DNA of 32,618 nucleotides from Psychromonas sp. Urea-02u-13. GTDB taxonomy: Bacteria; Pseudomonadota; Gammaproteobacteria; Enterobacterales; Psychromonadaceae. Positions 16,852-24,485 of the stretch are shown here, piece after piece. The notes beneath the pieces were generated by a model. That model was not told the origin of the DNA and searched no databases. It saw only the letters and a program-made list of their open reading frames with translations. Each line of letters begins with the position of its first letter. Position 1 is the stretch's first letter. A program made the translations under genes and the position numbers. Where the stretch lies: NCBI RefSeq assembly GCF_002835995.1, contig NZ_PJBZ01000084.1, forward strand, positions 1-32,618. Reading direction: 5' to 3'.

Positions 16852-17538
16852 ATGAATTCACCTATTTCACAATCCATTAAGTTCACTAGCCGATTAACCG
16901 CTAGCCAGGATAGTTATATTCACCCAGGGGTTAGATACGGGAAACGCGGCTTTGATTTAGTCTTTTCTGTGTGTGCTTTATTCGTATTAGCGCCGGTATT
17001 TGTATTACTTGCCATTGCGATTAAGTTAGATAGCCAAGGGCCGGTATTTTATAAACAAATACGTCTTGGAAAGTCGCCCAAAGGGCAGAACAAATTCTTT
17101 GAAATTATTAAATTTAGAAGCATGGGCACCGATGCAGAAATCGCGGGTAAAGCGCTCTTAGCTTCTAAAGGCGATCCAAGAATAACCCGAGTGGGTCGTT
17201 TTTTACGTAAAACTCGTTTAGATGAAGTGCCACAATTTTTTAATATTATTCGCGGTGAAATGTCGTTAATTGGGCCGCGTCCAGAACGCCCTGAGTTAAC
17301 CACTGAAATTGAAAAGAAAATGCCCTTTTTTACAGAGCGTACTTACCAAGTTTTACCCGGTATCACGGGGTTAGCGCAAACCAATCAAAGTTACCTTGAT
17401 AGTGTTAATGATATCGACCAGAAACTGGCCTTTGACCACGCGTATTCGTTAGCTATTTCTAGCCCTGTTAGTTGGTTAAAAACCGATATTGCGATTTTAG
17501 TGCAAACAGTGATCACTGTGGTTAAGTGTAATGGATAA
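16852..17538 (+). CDS. sypR: Priming undecaprenyl-phosphate sugar transferase, SypR-like
   Basis: A 228-residue polyprenyl-phosphate phosphoglycosyl transferase of the short, monotopic (PglC-like) type. The single membrane-dipping helix follows RYGKRGFDLVFSVCALFVLA (about 24-60), then GPVFYKQIRLGK, FEIIKFRSM, the catalytic-region motif RFLRKTRLDEVPQFFNI and GEMSLIGPRPERPEL. It transfers a sugar-1-phosphate from a nucleotide sugar to undecaprenyl phosphate and so starts repeat-unit assembly. AAGGGGC precedes ATG. Its end overlaps the EEP gene by 8 bp. The length fits the family. Confidence 0.88.
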   Translation: MNSPISQSIKFTSRLTASQDSYIHPGVRYGKRGFDLVFSVCALFVLAPVFVLLAIAIKLDSQGPVFYKQIRLGKSPKGQNKFFEIIKFRSMGTDAEIAGKALLASKGDPRITRVGRFLRKTRLDEVPQFFNIIRGEMSLIGPRPERPELTTEIEKKMPFFTERTYQVLPGITGLAQTNQSYLDSVNDIDQKLAFDHAYSLAISSPVSWLKTDIAILVQTVITVVKCNG

Positions 17539-18514
17539 ACTCAATGTCAATGTTATTGCATTACGCAGTGGTTTTATCTGGGGGGGCAATGCACTGATAT
17601 TAGTTTTATTATCATTACCTTTTTTTAGCGCGCAGCAGTGGTGGCTTGATAACTTGAGTAATTTGCAATGGCAGTGGTCTTTGTGTGCAGGGTTACTGAT
17701 TGTGATTAACATCATCTACCGATTACGTTTTTATACTTTGTTGAGTGGCTTGTTAGTGATGCTTATTATTAACCAACAGTGGTTTTTATATCAACCTCAG
17801 CAAACAAGCTTAGAGGAAGCGCAAACCTTAAATATTGGCCAGTTTAATATTAGTTACACCAATCCCTATTTTAATGAGTTATTACCACAATTAGGCGAAT
17901 CAGATTTAGATGTGATTGTGCTCCAAGAGGCATCTGATAAACAGGGTCTTAATCTAAGCCTCTTATTGCAATATTATCCCTATTCACTAGGCCTTGAATC
18001 ATTAAATGGCACGCCTTCTGGTTTAGCATTATTTTCGCGTTGGCCGATTATTGAAAGTAAAAGCCATCAATTGAATGCAGAAAAAACACATATTTTAGAG
18101 GTGGTGATACAGAGTCCTAAATCACAAACACCGGTACAAATATACGCGATTCACCCCGTTTCCCCACGTAATGAGCAGTTATGGTTACAGCGTAATAAAA
18201 CCTTTGTTTACCTTAGCGAACTGGTGTCTGAGTCTCTATTAGATAATAAAATTATTATTGGTGATTTTAATAGCAGTCATTGGAGTAGCGCTTTTAAAAA
18301 ATTACAACGTAATACAGCCCTTAAAAACAGTGCTGCTGGTTTTGGTTATATCCCAAGTTGGTCTCACGGTGGTTTACATGGTTGGTGGCCAATGCTCAGT
18401 GCTTATGTTGATCATTGCCTGATTAGTCCACAAATGGCGGTGCTCAATAAATACCAACAAATCATGCCCGGTTCAGATCATCGTTTAATAAAGACCTTGT
18501 TAGCGATTCCTTAG
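17531..18514 (+). CDS. Membrane-anchored EEP-family hydrolase (endonuclease/exonuclease/phosphatase fold)
   Basis: A 327-residue protein with about three N-terminal membrane helices (about 12-90) followed by an EEP-domain, probably outside the cytoplasm. Catalytic-type motifs are present in order: LNIGQFNISYTN (Asn), VIVLQEASD (Glu metal ligand), IYAIHPVSP (His), IIIGDFNSSHWS (DxN) and the final GSDHRLI (Asp-His pair). The fold includes nucleases, phosphodiesterases and phosphatases acting on nucleotides, lipids or sugars, so the substrate is open. Overlapping translation with the priming transferase suggests a polysaccharide-related job, perhaps hydrolysing a lipid-phosphate or phosphodiester. 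I know of no syp counterpart. Confidence 0.75.
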   Translation: MDKLNVNVIALRSGFIWGGNALILVLLSLPFFSAQQWWLDNLSNLQWQWSLCAGLLIVINIIYRLRFYTLLSGLLVMLIINQQWFLYQPQQTSLEEAQTLNIGQFNISYTNPYFNELLPQLGESDLDVIVLQEASDKQGLNLSLLLQYYPYSLGLESLNGTPSGLALFSRWPIIESKSHQLNAEKTHILEVVIQSPKSQTPVQIYAIHPVSPRNEQLWLQRNKTFVYLSELVSESLLDNKIIIGDFNSSHWSSAFKKLQRNTALKNSAAGFGYIPSWSHGGLHGWWPMLSAYVDHCLISPQMAVLNKYQQIMPGSDHRLIKTLLAIP

Positions 18515-18548
18515 CTATTTATATCAAAGAGTGTTTGCGTCAATTCAT

Positions 18549-18569
18549 CTGTCATCTGTCATCTGTCAT
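18549..18569 (+). repeat. Heptanucleotide tandem repeat (CTGTCAT)x3
   Basis: Three exact tandem copies of CTGTCAT lie between the EEP gene and the sypA-like promoter. It is short, non-coding and could vary in copy number by slippage. No function is apparent. Confidence 0.7.
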
Positions 18570-18625
18570 TTTTCATTACTGGGCAGTGAGTACTGATCGC
18601 ATAATGATAAAGCGAATTTGTCGTT

Positions 18626-18680
18626 GCAAATCAATTTGCAATTTGCAAATCCAGAAAATAAAGCTTCATGCAAAATGCAA
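18626..18680. promoter_or_regulatory. Activator-site cluster D
   Basis: GCAAATCAATTTGC (18626-18639) runs into ATTTGCAAAT (18641-18650). A further TGCAAAATGCAA lies at 18669-18680. The cluster spans about 68-122 bp upstream of the predicted start at 18748 and repeats the TTTGCAATTTGC word seen in clusters B and C. Confidence 0.6.
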
Positions 18681-18720
18681 CGAAAAACATTAACCTTTTG
18701 ATTTTATTGCGAATTAAAAG

Positions 18721-18737
18721 TTGGCTCGAACTCTGCA
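18721..18737 (+). promoter_or_regulatory. Sigma-54 promoter of the sypABCDE-like unit
   Basis: TTGGCTCGAACTCTGCA has GG at 18723-18724, a 10-bp spacer and GC at 18735-18736. The predicted start is about 18748, 27 bp before ATG 18775. It matches the known position of a sigma-54 promoter before sypA in V. fischeri. Confidence 0.78.
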
Positions 18738-18774
18738 ATATAATATCTGTCTTCAACAATATGGGATGGATATT

Positions 18775-19113
18775 ATGAATATTAAACAAGTTAATAGCAG
18801 TAACGAGCACTTAGTTATTATATTAACCGGCGAAATGGATGCTGACGGTTGTAGTAAAATCCGCCCTGATTTAGAAGCTGTAACTCAACAAACACAAATA
18901 CATATTGTGCTTGATATCAGTGGCATTAGTTTCATTGATTCATCGGGCATTGGTGCGATTGTGTTTTTGTTTAAACGCTTGAAAGAGCAGCAACGCACGA
19001 TGGGCATTATTGGCGTGCAAGGACAGCCAAAAGAGTTAATGACGTTATTACGTATTGATTCCGCGATTCCACTGAATAGTGGCCATGATCAGGAGTTAGC
19101 ATCATGCGTCTAA
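18775..19113 (+). CDS. sypA: STAS-domain regulator (anti-sigma antagonist-like), SypA-like
   Basis: A 112-residue single STAS domain. The phosphorylation loop reads LDISGISFIDSSGIGAIVFL, with serines at residues 56 and 57. In V. fischeri SypA the regulatory serine is residue 56 (from memory), so the position agrees. Dephosphorylated SypA promotes biofilm there, and SypE sets its phosphorylation. The longer frame from TTG 18721 begins in the -24 promoter box and is rejected. ATG 18775 has GGGATGG before it. An in-frame ATG at 18766 is less well spaced. The gene overlaps the OmpA gene by 10 bp. It likely acts post-transcriptionally on the export or synthesis machinery. Confidence 0.85.
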   Translation: MNIKQVNSSNEHLVIILTGEMDADGCSKIRPDLEAVTQQTQIHIVLDISGISFIDSSGIGAIVFLFKRLKEQQRTMGIIGVQGQPKELMTLLRIDSAIPLNSGHDQELASCV

Positions 19114-19940
19114 TAACGGCTCCCATCACAGCGCTGATATTATCTACTAGCTTATTGTTTTTAGCGGGTTGTACAAATAGCGCGCCCAAAGGTTATGGCG
19201 GTGTTGCTGAACATCAATACAGCGAAATGCCTGATCATCCTGTTGGTTTAGAAAATGCTTTGTATTTCGAATTACAAATGACACGTCGCCATTTAGAGTC
19301 ATTGATTCTTTCGGGGGCTAAGATTTGTTTTCCTGCTTCTGTTCGCCTCAGCCAAATTAGAGAAGCGCGCATTGCTCGTGAGTTACAAGGTGGATTAGAC
19401 GGTGATGCCGCTAATGACCTTATTATTCAGCGTGACCAGTTAGAACGTCTACAGCGCCGCCTTAACTATATACAGCAACAAGAAAGTTGTTTACCCCACA
19501 GAGCAAAACCCCTTGAAGACAAAGCGGAAAATACAGAGCAAGCATTAAGCGCCAATAAGATTAAAGAAATCATGTTGTTATTAAACAATAACAATCAGTT
19601 TGTCACGGACTCTGCAGAACTCAATCCTCGTTATATCGGCCAACTAGCTGAAGTGTGCATTTTACTGCGCCCTTATACGCAATATCACCTCAAACTTACC
19701 GGTCACACTGATACCAAAGGCACGGACAGTTATAACTTAAAACTTTCAATGCAACGCGCAGCACAAGTGGAACGTTACTTACAAATCTTTGGTTTAGATC
19801 CAAACAATATTGAGATAGATGGCAGTGGGTCGCTAGCGCCATTGTTTGTTGGTAATGAAGCACAAACAAGATTAGTGAATCGCCGCGTGAGCATTGAATT
19901 AATTACTGTTAATCCGGCTTCAGGAGTAATGACACAATGA
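19104..19940 (+). CDS. sypB: OmpA-family lipoprotein, SypB-like
   Basis: A 278-residue lipoprotein. The signal peptide ends in the lipobox LAGC (about residues 19-22). A helical, charged middle region (about 45-140, with heptad-like QLERLQRRLNYIQQQ) follows. The C-terminal OmpA/MotB peptidoglycan-binding domain (about 150-270) has LTGHTDTKGTDSYNLKLSMQRA and GSGSLAPL, ending NRRVSIELI. It is probably anchored in the outer membrane and bound to peptidoglycan, supporting the export complex. It overlaps both neighbours, including ATGA with the exporter gene, so translation is coupled. Confidence 0.85.
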   Translation: MRLITAPITALILSTSLLFLAGCTNSAPKGYGGVAEHQYSEMPDHPVGLENALYFELQMTRRHLESLILSGAKICFPASVRLSQIREARIARELQGGLDGDAANDLIIQRDQLERLQRRLNYIQQQESCLPHRAKPLEDKAENTEQALSANKIKEIMLLLNNNNQFVTDSAELNPRYIGQLAEVCILLRPYTQYHLKLTGHTDTKGTDSYNLKLSMQRAAQVERYLQIFGLDPNNIEIDGSGSLAPLFVGNEAQTRLVNRRVSIELITVNPASGVMTQ

Positions 19941-22072
19941 AAAACTTAGCGTTCAAGCGAATCATAATGTTGTTCATGTTAGTGCTCAATATTGGCCTAC
20001 TTAACGTGTCAGTTAGCCAGGCACAAGCGACGGACTATATTGTTCAAAATGGCGACCTGTTGCAAATCGCACTGCCGGGTGAGGAAAGCTTACAAGAAGC
20101 CTTGAAAGTAAATAGACAAGGCATGATCCTATTACCTGAAGTAGGGCAAATAAAAGTGAGTGGTTTAACTTTAAAAGCGATTGATGCCTTAGTAGAAGAA
20201 AAACTGAGTAAAGTGTTTATCGATTTAGAAAACCTTAATGTGTATTTATTAAAACAACAATTGATTATCAGCGTACGCGGTTATGTGACCCAACCGGGGG
20301 AGTTTACTTTGCAATCGGATGCCTCTATTCAGCTTGCCATACACGCTGCTGGTGGGCTTCGCTCTGGTGCTCAGTTAGATCGTATGCAACTTATTCGTGA
20401 TAAAAAAACCACGCTTTTTAATTACAAAAAATACCTCGATAGTGGTGATAGAAGTTTATTACCCACGCTGAAATCAATGGATGCGTTATTTATTCCCGCT
20501 TCACCAATGACAGGTAATGTGGAAGTTGAGTTTAATCCATCGGAATTAGTGAATGCCGGTGACGCTGCGAATACACGTGATGCGATTAAAGTCTTTGGTG
20601 AAGTGAACAGCCCGGGTAATTTTACCTTTCGTGATGAAATGGACATTGTGGATTTGTTAATGGGCTCGGGCGGCGTAACACGTTATGCGGGTGTTGAAAA
20701 AATCCGCGTGATTACCGATGGCAGACCGACACTGTTTAATCTTAAAAAATATCTCGACAGTGGTGATGCCAGTTACCTGCCTGAAATTAAGAAAGGTGCG
20801 ACCATTTTTGTGCCTAAACAGGAAGAAGAGATTAAGTCTGGCGCGCAAATGGTTTATATCATGGGGGAAGTGGCTAAACCCGGCGCTTTTGAAAGTAAAA
20901 ATGGCGCGACCTTTATGGATATTTTAGCTAATGCGGGTGGCCCTACACGGTTTGCTGAATCTCGCCAAATTAGGGTAATTAAAGCCAACGGTAGCATTGT
21001 TGCTTTTGATTTAAGTGCTTATACGGAAGGATTAACCAAAGAACAACCACCTAAAATTAGCGCGGGAGATGCGATTTTTGTTCCCGAAAAAACCGATATG
21101 AATGAAAAGTCGTGGTTAAAAATAACCCCTAACCGCGCTGTAAGAGTACTGGGTGCTGTAGAGCACCCTGGGCGAATTGAATGGTCAGATGAGATGTCGT
21201 TATTAGATTTATTAGCCCATGTGGGTGGACCAACCTCAAAAGCGGATACTAATACTATCGAGATTGTTATCCCGCTTAATAATGGTCGTTCAGAAGCTTA
21301 TAATTTTGATTTAAATGCATTTTTAAAAGAAGGGCAAAGTGATAGTTCGCTCCCTGTTATTAAAGCGGGCAGTACCATTATGGTGCATGAGTTACCGATT
21401 GACCCAAAAGACAATAAAGCACAATGGATACGCCAATCATCGGATAAATCGATTTATATCTTTGGCCAAGTTGGCGCGCCTGGGCGTTACATGTTTGCCG
21501 ATGAAATGAATTTCTTAGATATTTTATCGGCAGCCGATGGTCCAACGGATAAAGCCGACCTACGTAACGTGCGTATTAATCATCGCGACAGTAAACAAAA
21601 AGGCGTGAGTAAAGTGGATTTAGCGTTGTATTTTGAAACCGGCGATGACGATTTATTACCTATCGTACGTACTGGCGATACGATTTATATTCCTGAGAAA
21701 GACCGTTTATGGTTAGACCAATCAAAAGAAAGCACGGTACGTGTATTAGGCGCAGTCAACAAACCAGGTCGTTACCGCTTTGATGACACTATGACGGTAT
21801 TAGACTTATTAGCCGAGTCGGGTGGCACCAAAGAAGACGCGCATATTACTAATATTACCGTCGTGAATATGTCATGTTGTAAAGACCAAGCACGTAGTTT
21901 TGATTTAACGCAATTCACCGAAACCGCTGCTTTTGCTGAGTTACCGGTATTACGTGCAGGTGACACGATTTATATTCCTTACCGCAGTGCCAGCGCCTAT
22001 GAGAAATTTCGTAAAGGGTTAACCGATGTGGTGCAAATTGTCGCGCTAGGTGCATTAATTGGGTTGCTTTAA
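19937..22072 (+). CDS. sypC: Outer-membrane polysaccharide export protein with six SLBB domains, SypC-like
   Basis: A 711-residue Wza-related protein. A signal peptide (residues 1-32, ending QAQA) is followed by a Poly_export domain (about 33-110; YIVQNGDLLQIALPGEESL). Six SLBB repeats then start at about 115, 217, 309, 397, 502 and 600, each of the form VLGAVxxPGRYxFxDxMxxLDLLAxxGGPT. Classical Wza proteins have two SLBB domains and about 380 residues, so this is a long form. The C-terminus ends in a hydrophobic or amphipathic segment (VVQIVALGALIGLL) that could be the outer-membrane helix. There is no lipobox. It would form the periplasmic and outer-membrane channel for the polymer. Confidence 0.87.
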   Translation: MKNLAFKRIIMLFMLVLNIGLLNVSVSQAQATDYIVQNGDLLQIALPGEESLQEALKVNRQGMILLPEVGQIKVSGLTLKAIDALVEEKLSKVFIDLENLNVYLLKQQLIISVRGYVTQPGEFTLQSDASIQLAIHAAGGLRSGAQLDRMQLIRDKKTTLFNYKKYLDSGDRSLLPTLKSMDALFIPASPMTGNVEVEFNPSELVNAGDAANTRDAIKVFGEVNSPGNFTFRDEMDIVDLLMGSGGVTRYAGVEKIRVITDGRPTLFNLKKYLDSGDASYLPEIKKGATIFVPKQEEEIKSGAQMVYIMGEVAKPGAFESKNGATFMDILANAGGPTRFAESRQIRVIKANGSIVAFDLSAYTEGLTKEQPPKISAGDAIFVPEKTDMNEKSWLKITPNRAVRVLGAVEHPGRIEWSDEMSLLDLLAHVGGPTSKADTNTIEIVIPLNNGRSEAYNFDLNAFLKEGQSDSSLPVIKAGSTIMVHELPIDPKDNKAQWIRQSSDKSIYIFGQVGAPGRYMFADEMNFLDILSAADGPTDKADLRNVRINHRDSKQKGVSKVDLALYFETGDDDLLPIVRTGDTIYIPEKDRLWLDQSKESTVRVLGAVNKPGRYRFDDTMTVLDLLAESGGTKEDAHITNITVVNMSCCKDQARSFDLTQFTETAAFAELPVLRAGDTIYIPYRSASAYEKFRKGLTDVVQIVALGALIGLL

Positions 22073-22094
22073 GCGTTTAAATAAGGAGAGCATC

Positions 22095-22847
22095 ATGTCA
22101 AATATACCCTATGAAAACATCGAAATTGAACAGATATTCGCACAAGCGTTTACCACCGGACAGCGTTCAATTGCGATTTGTGCTGCAGAGTCTGGAGAGG
22201 GCGTAACAAGTTTGGCCTTAGCACTCGCGCAGCGTCAATTGCTCGCGGGTAATTCGGTATTGCTAGTTGACCTTAATTTATATCGTCCGACATTAACTTC
22301 AATATTAGACATTCATAGTATGACCCCCGCAAGTAACTGCAAGCAAGTGGTGGCTGTTGAAGCCAAATATAGTGATTTATTAAGCGCCCCTACACTCACT
22401 GTTAATGAACAAAATTCAGTGGTATTAACCGGAATTACCGCGCCCAACACACGTGAAAGTGTGATGAAATTGCGCAAAGCAGGGGTGCTGGAAATGTTTA
22501 TTGAGCAATGGTTAAAACAGTATGACTCAGTGATTATTGATACCTCTCCATTAAACAGAATGAATGCACATAATATTCCCCCTGAACGTATTGCGGCTGC
22601 TTGTGATGCTGCTATTTTAGTGGTGTTAGCGGGAAAAACACCGATGGCTTCAATCAGTAATGCACTGAGTAAGCTGAACAATGCCCAAGCACATTTAATT
22701 GGTAGTGTGATTAATGACCGCGACAACCCCAGTTTAAAAGATGAATTGTTACGCGAGACGGATCGTTTTTTTGCTCGGAGTACTAAACTTCAGCAATACT
22801 TCTTCCGTTTATTGAATAAAAGCCGCTTGTTAACTTTGGAAATATAA
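22095..22847 (+). CDS. sypD: CpsD/BY-kinase-like P-loop protein with degenerate Walker A, SypD-like
   Basis: A 250-residue MinD/ParA-type ATPase fold resembling capsular tyrosine autokinases. The Walker A region reads AAESGEGVTSLALALA: Val37 (codon 22203-22205) stands where the catalytic lysine of GEGKS/T should be. The Walker A' segment is LLVDLNLYRP, with Asn for the second Asp. Walker B is intact as YDSVIIDTSPL. The C-terminus has no tyrosine cluster. It may therefore be a pseudokinase or an ATP-binding regulator of the Wzz-like protein encoded at 13073. ATG 22095 is chosen for its AAGGAGAG site; the frame can extend to 22059 inside the preceding gene. Confidence 0.8.
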   Translation: MSNIPYENIEIEQIFAQAFTTGQRSIAICAAESGEGVTSLALALAQRQLLAGNSVLLVDLNLYRPTLTSILDIHSMTPASNCKQVVAVEAKYSDLLSAPTLTVNEQNSVVLTGITAPNTRESVMKLRKAGVLEMFIEQWLKQYDSVIIDTSPLNRMNAHNIPPERIAAACDAAILVVLAGKTPMASISNALSKLNNAQAHLIGSVINDRDNPSLKDELLRETDRFFARSTKLQQYFFRLLNKSRLLTLEI

Positions 22848-22851
22848 TATT

Positions 22852-24435
22852 ATGACTAATGCGCTGCTCACGTTACAAGCTCAATTAACGCCACAAACAC
22901 CGCGTCAAATGCGTCATGCTTTACAGGGCGTGATTGAATTGCAAGTTGCAAAAAAAGAGCTTCAATACAAAATGTTATTGTGTTTATCTGAAGCGTTAAC
23001 CAACCTTTTGGATCACGCCAAACCGACCCCTATTTTTGTGCATTTAACCTTTCAAAAAAATGCAGAGGGCTGGGCGCTGATTTTAAGTGATGATAGCTTA
23101 CCCTGGGATCCCACTTGCCATTTACAAGATGCACCATTAACCGAATTTAGTGATTGTGAAGGTGGCCGTGGGGTGGCGTTAATGCACGCGCAAAGTGATG
23201 CCATTGATTATGTGCCGGCTAATCTTGTAAATAATATGGCGAGAGAGCCGTTTTATAATGTGCCAGGCAATACCAAACCCTTAAATCATCTGAGTTTGCA
23301 CTGGTTATGTCCGATTTTGCAAAGTCAGCGCATCATCTTATTAGTGGAAGATAACCTTTCATTATGTCGATTATACCAAGCATATCTCTCTCAATATTAT
23401 ACTGTGGTCATCGCTAATAGCGGTTATCAAGCGATACAAATTCTGCAGCAACAACCCATTCATCTCGTGTTGTCAGATATTAAAATGCCGCAAATGAATG
23501 GTTTATCGCTGCGCAAAAAAATTAATCAGCAACCCGGTTGTGAACTCATTCCTTTTATTTTTTTAACCGGTGAAAGTAATCAGATGATGCAATCACAAGC
23601 GGCTGAATTAGGCATCGATGATTATTTATTTAAACCCATTAATAAAACCGATTTGTTAACCGCCGTTAAACGTGTTTTTGGGCGAAGTGCACAGGTCTAT
23701 CAACAGCTGACTAATCGTATCGATAAACAAATCACCTCATCATTAACACCTACATTGCCAGAAGCGATTAAAGGCTGGCGTTTACAAGTTGCAAGCCGTA
23801 ATACAGGCGCTGGTGGAGGTGATTTATTACTGCATAAAAGCCACACCAACAGTACTCATTTGTTAGTCACCGATATCATGGGGCATAACGATAGCGCGAA
23901 GTTCTTTTCTCATGCCTACGCGGGGTATTTACATGGTTTGATGTTAGCGATGCCAAGTACGATTGAACCGGGGGATTTACTAGCGCAATTATCTGATTGC
24001 GCGATGAAGGACCAATTATTATCGCAAATCACCTTAACTTGTTGTGCAGTGCAACTTGCTGAAAATGGCCATATTAGTCTAGCCAGTGCTGGGCACCCGG
24101 CGCCGTTATTAATTTCCGATGAGAAGGTGGAAGCGTTGACCAGTGGCGGTGCGTTACCCGGTTTAATCGACCACGCGCAATATGATAGTAACGAGTTTGT
24201 TGTGCAGCGTGGGCAACGTATTGCACTGTTCACCGATGGGTTATTTGAGTCCGCAAAAGATAATATCGGTCGCGATGATTTAAGAGAAAAAATCACCGCC
24301 ACATTACTGGCTACTTTAGCGTTACCTATTAAACAGGCATTACAACAAGTGATGGCGGTCTTTGACCAACTGACCGAATCAAAACCGAATGATGATGCAT
24401 TATTACTGTTAATGGAACCAAGTGCTAACGAGTAG
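22852..24435 (+). CDS. sypE: RsbW-like kinase / receiver / PP2C phosphatase regulator, SypE-like
   Basis: A 527-residue three-domain regulator with the same architecture as V. fischeri SypE. Residues about 15-140 form a HATPase (RsbW-like serine kinase) domain with the N-box in CLSEALTNLLDHAKP and the G-box in GGRGVALMH. Residues about 160-280 form a receiver domain with VEDN, phospho-acceptor Asp209 (LSDIKMP) and Lys261 (FKPI). Residues about 300-525 form a SpoIIE/PP2C phosphatase with TDIMGH, AGHPAPLL, TDGLFES and NDDALLLL. It is expected to phosphorylate or dephosphorylate the SypA-like STAS protein depending on receiver state. It lies 4 bp after the CpsD-like gene, with a poor ribosome site. 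Confidence 0.9.
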   Translation: MTNALLTLQAQLTPQTPRQMRHALQGVIELQVAKKELQYKMLLCLSEALTNLLDHAKPTPIFVHLTFQKNAEGWALILSDDSLPWDPTCHLQDAPLTEFSDCEGGRGVALMHAQSDAIDYVPANLVNNMAREPFYNVPGNTKPLNHLSLHWLCPILQSQRIILLVEDNLSLCRLYQAYLSQYYTVVIANSGYQAIQILQQQPIHLVLSDIKMPQMNGLSLRKKINQQPGCELIPFIFLTGESNQMMQSQAAELGIDDYLFKPINKTDLLTAVKRVFGRSAQVYQQLTNRIDKQITSSLTPTLPEAIKGWRLQVASRNTGAGGGDLLLHKSHTNSTHLLVTDIMGHNDSAKFFSHAYAGYLHGLMLAMPSTIEPGDLLAQLSDCAMKDQLLSQITLTCCAVQLAENGHISLASAGHPAPLLISDEKVEALTSGGALPGLIDHAQYDSNEFVVQRGQRIALFTDGLFESAKDNIGRDDLREKITATLLATLALPIKQALQQVMAVFDQLTESKPNDDALLLLMEPSANE

Positions 24436-24485
24436 AAAACACTTAATCGTAAGCTAATAACTAACACGTATTTAAGGATAATCTA

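Noticed and set aside
18549-18569. (CTGTCAT)x3 as a phase-variation switch
   Set aside because: It is outside coding sequence and about 170 bp from the promoter, so copy changes have no clear effect.
3911-18680. TTGCAAATTGCAA clusters as REP elements or a CRISPR
   Set aside because: Copies are few, unequal and placed only before sigma-54 promoters, without regular spacers; regulatory sites fit better.
18721-18774. In-frame TTG start giving a longer STAS protein
   Set aside because: The codon lies inside the -24 promoter box and upstream of the predicted transcript start; ATG 18775 has a ribosome site and gives the normal STAS length.
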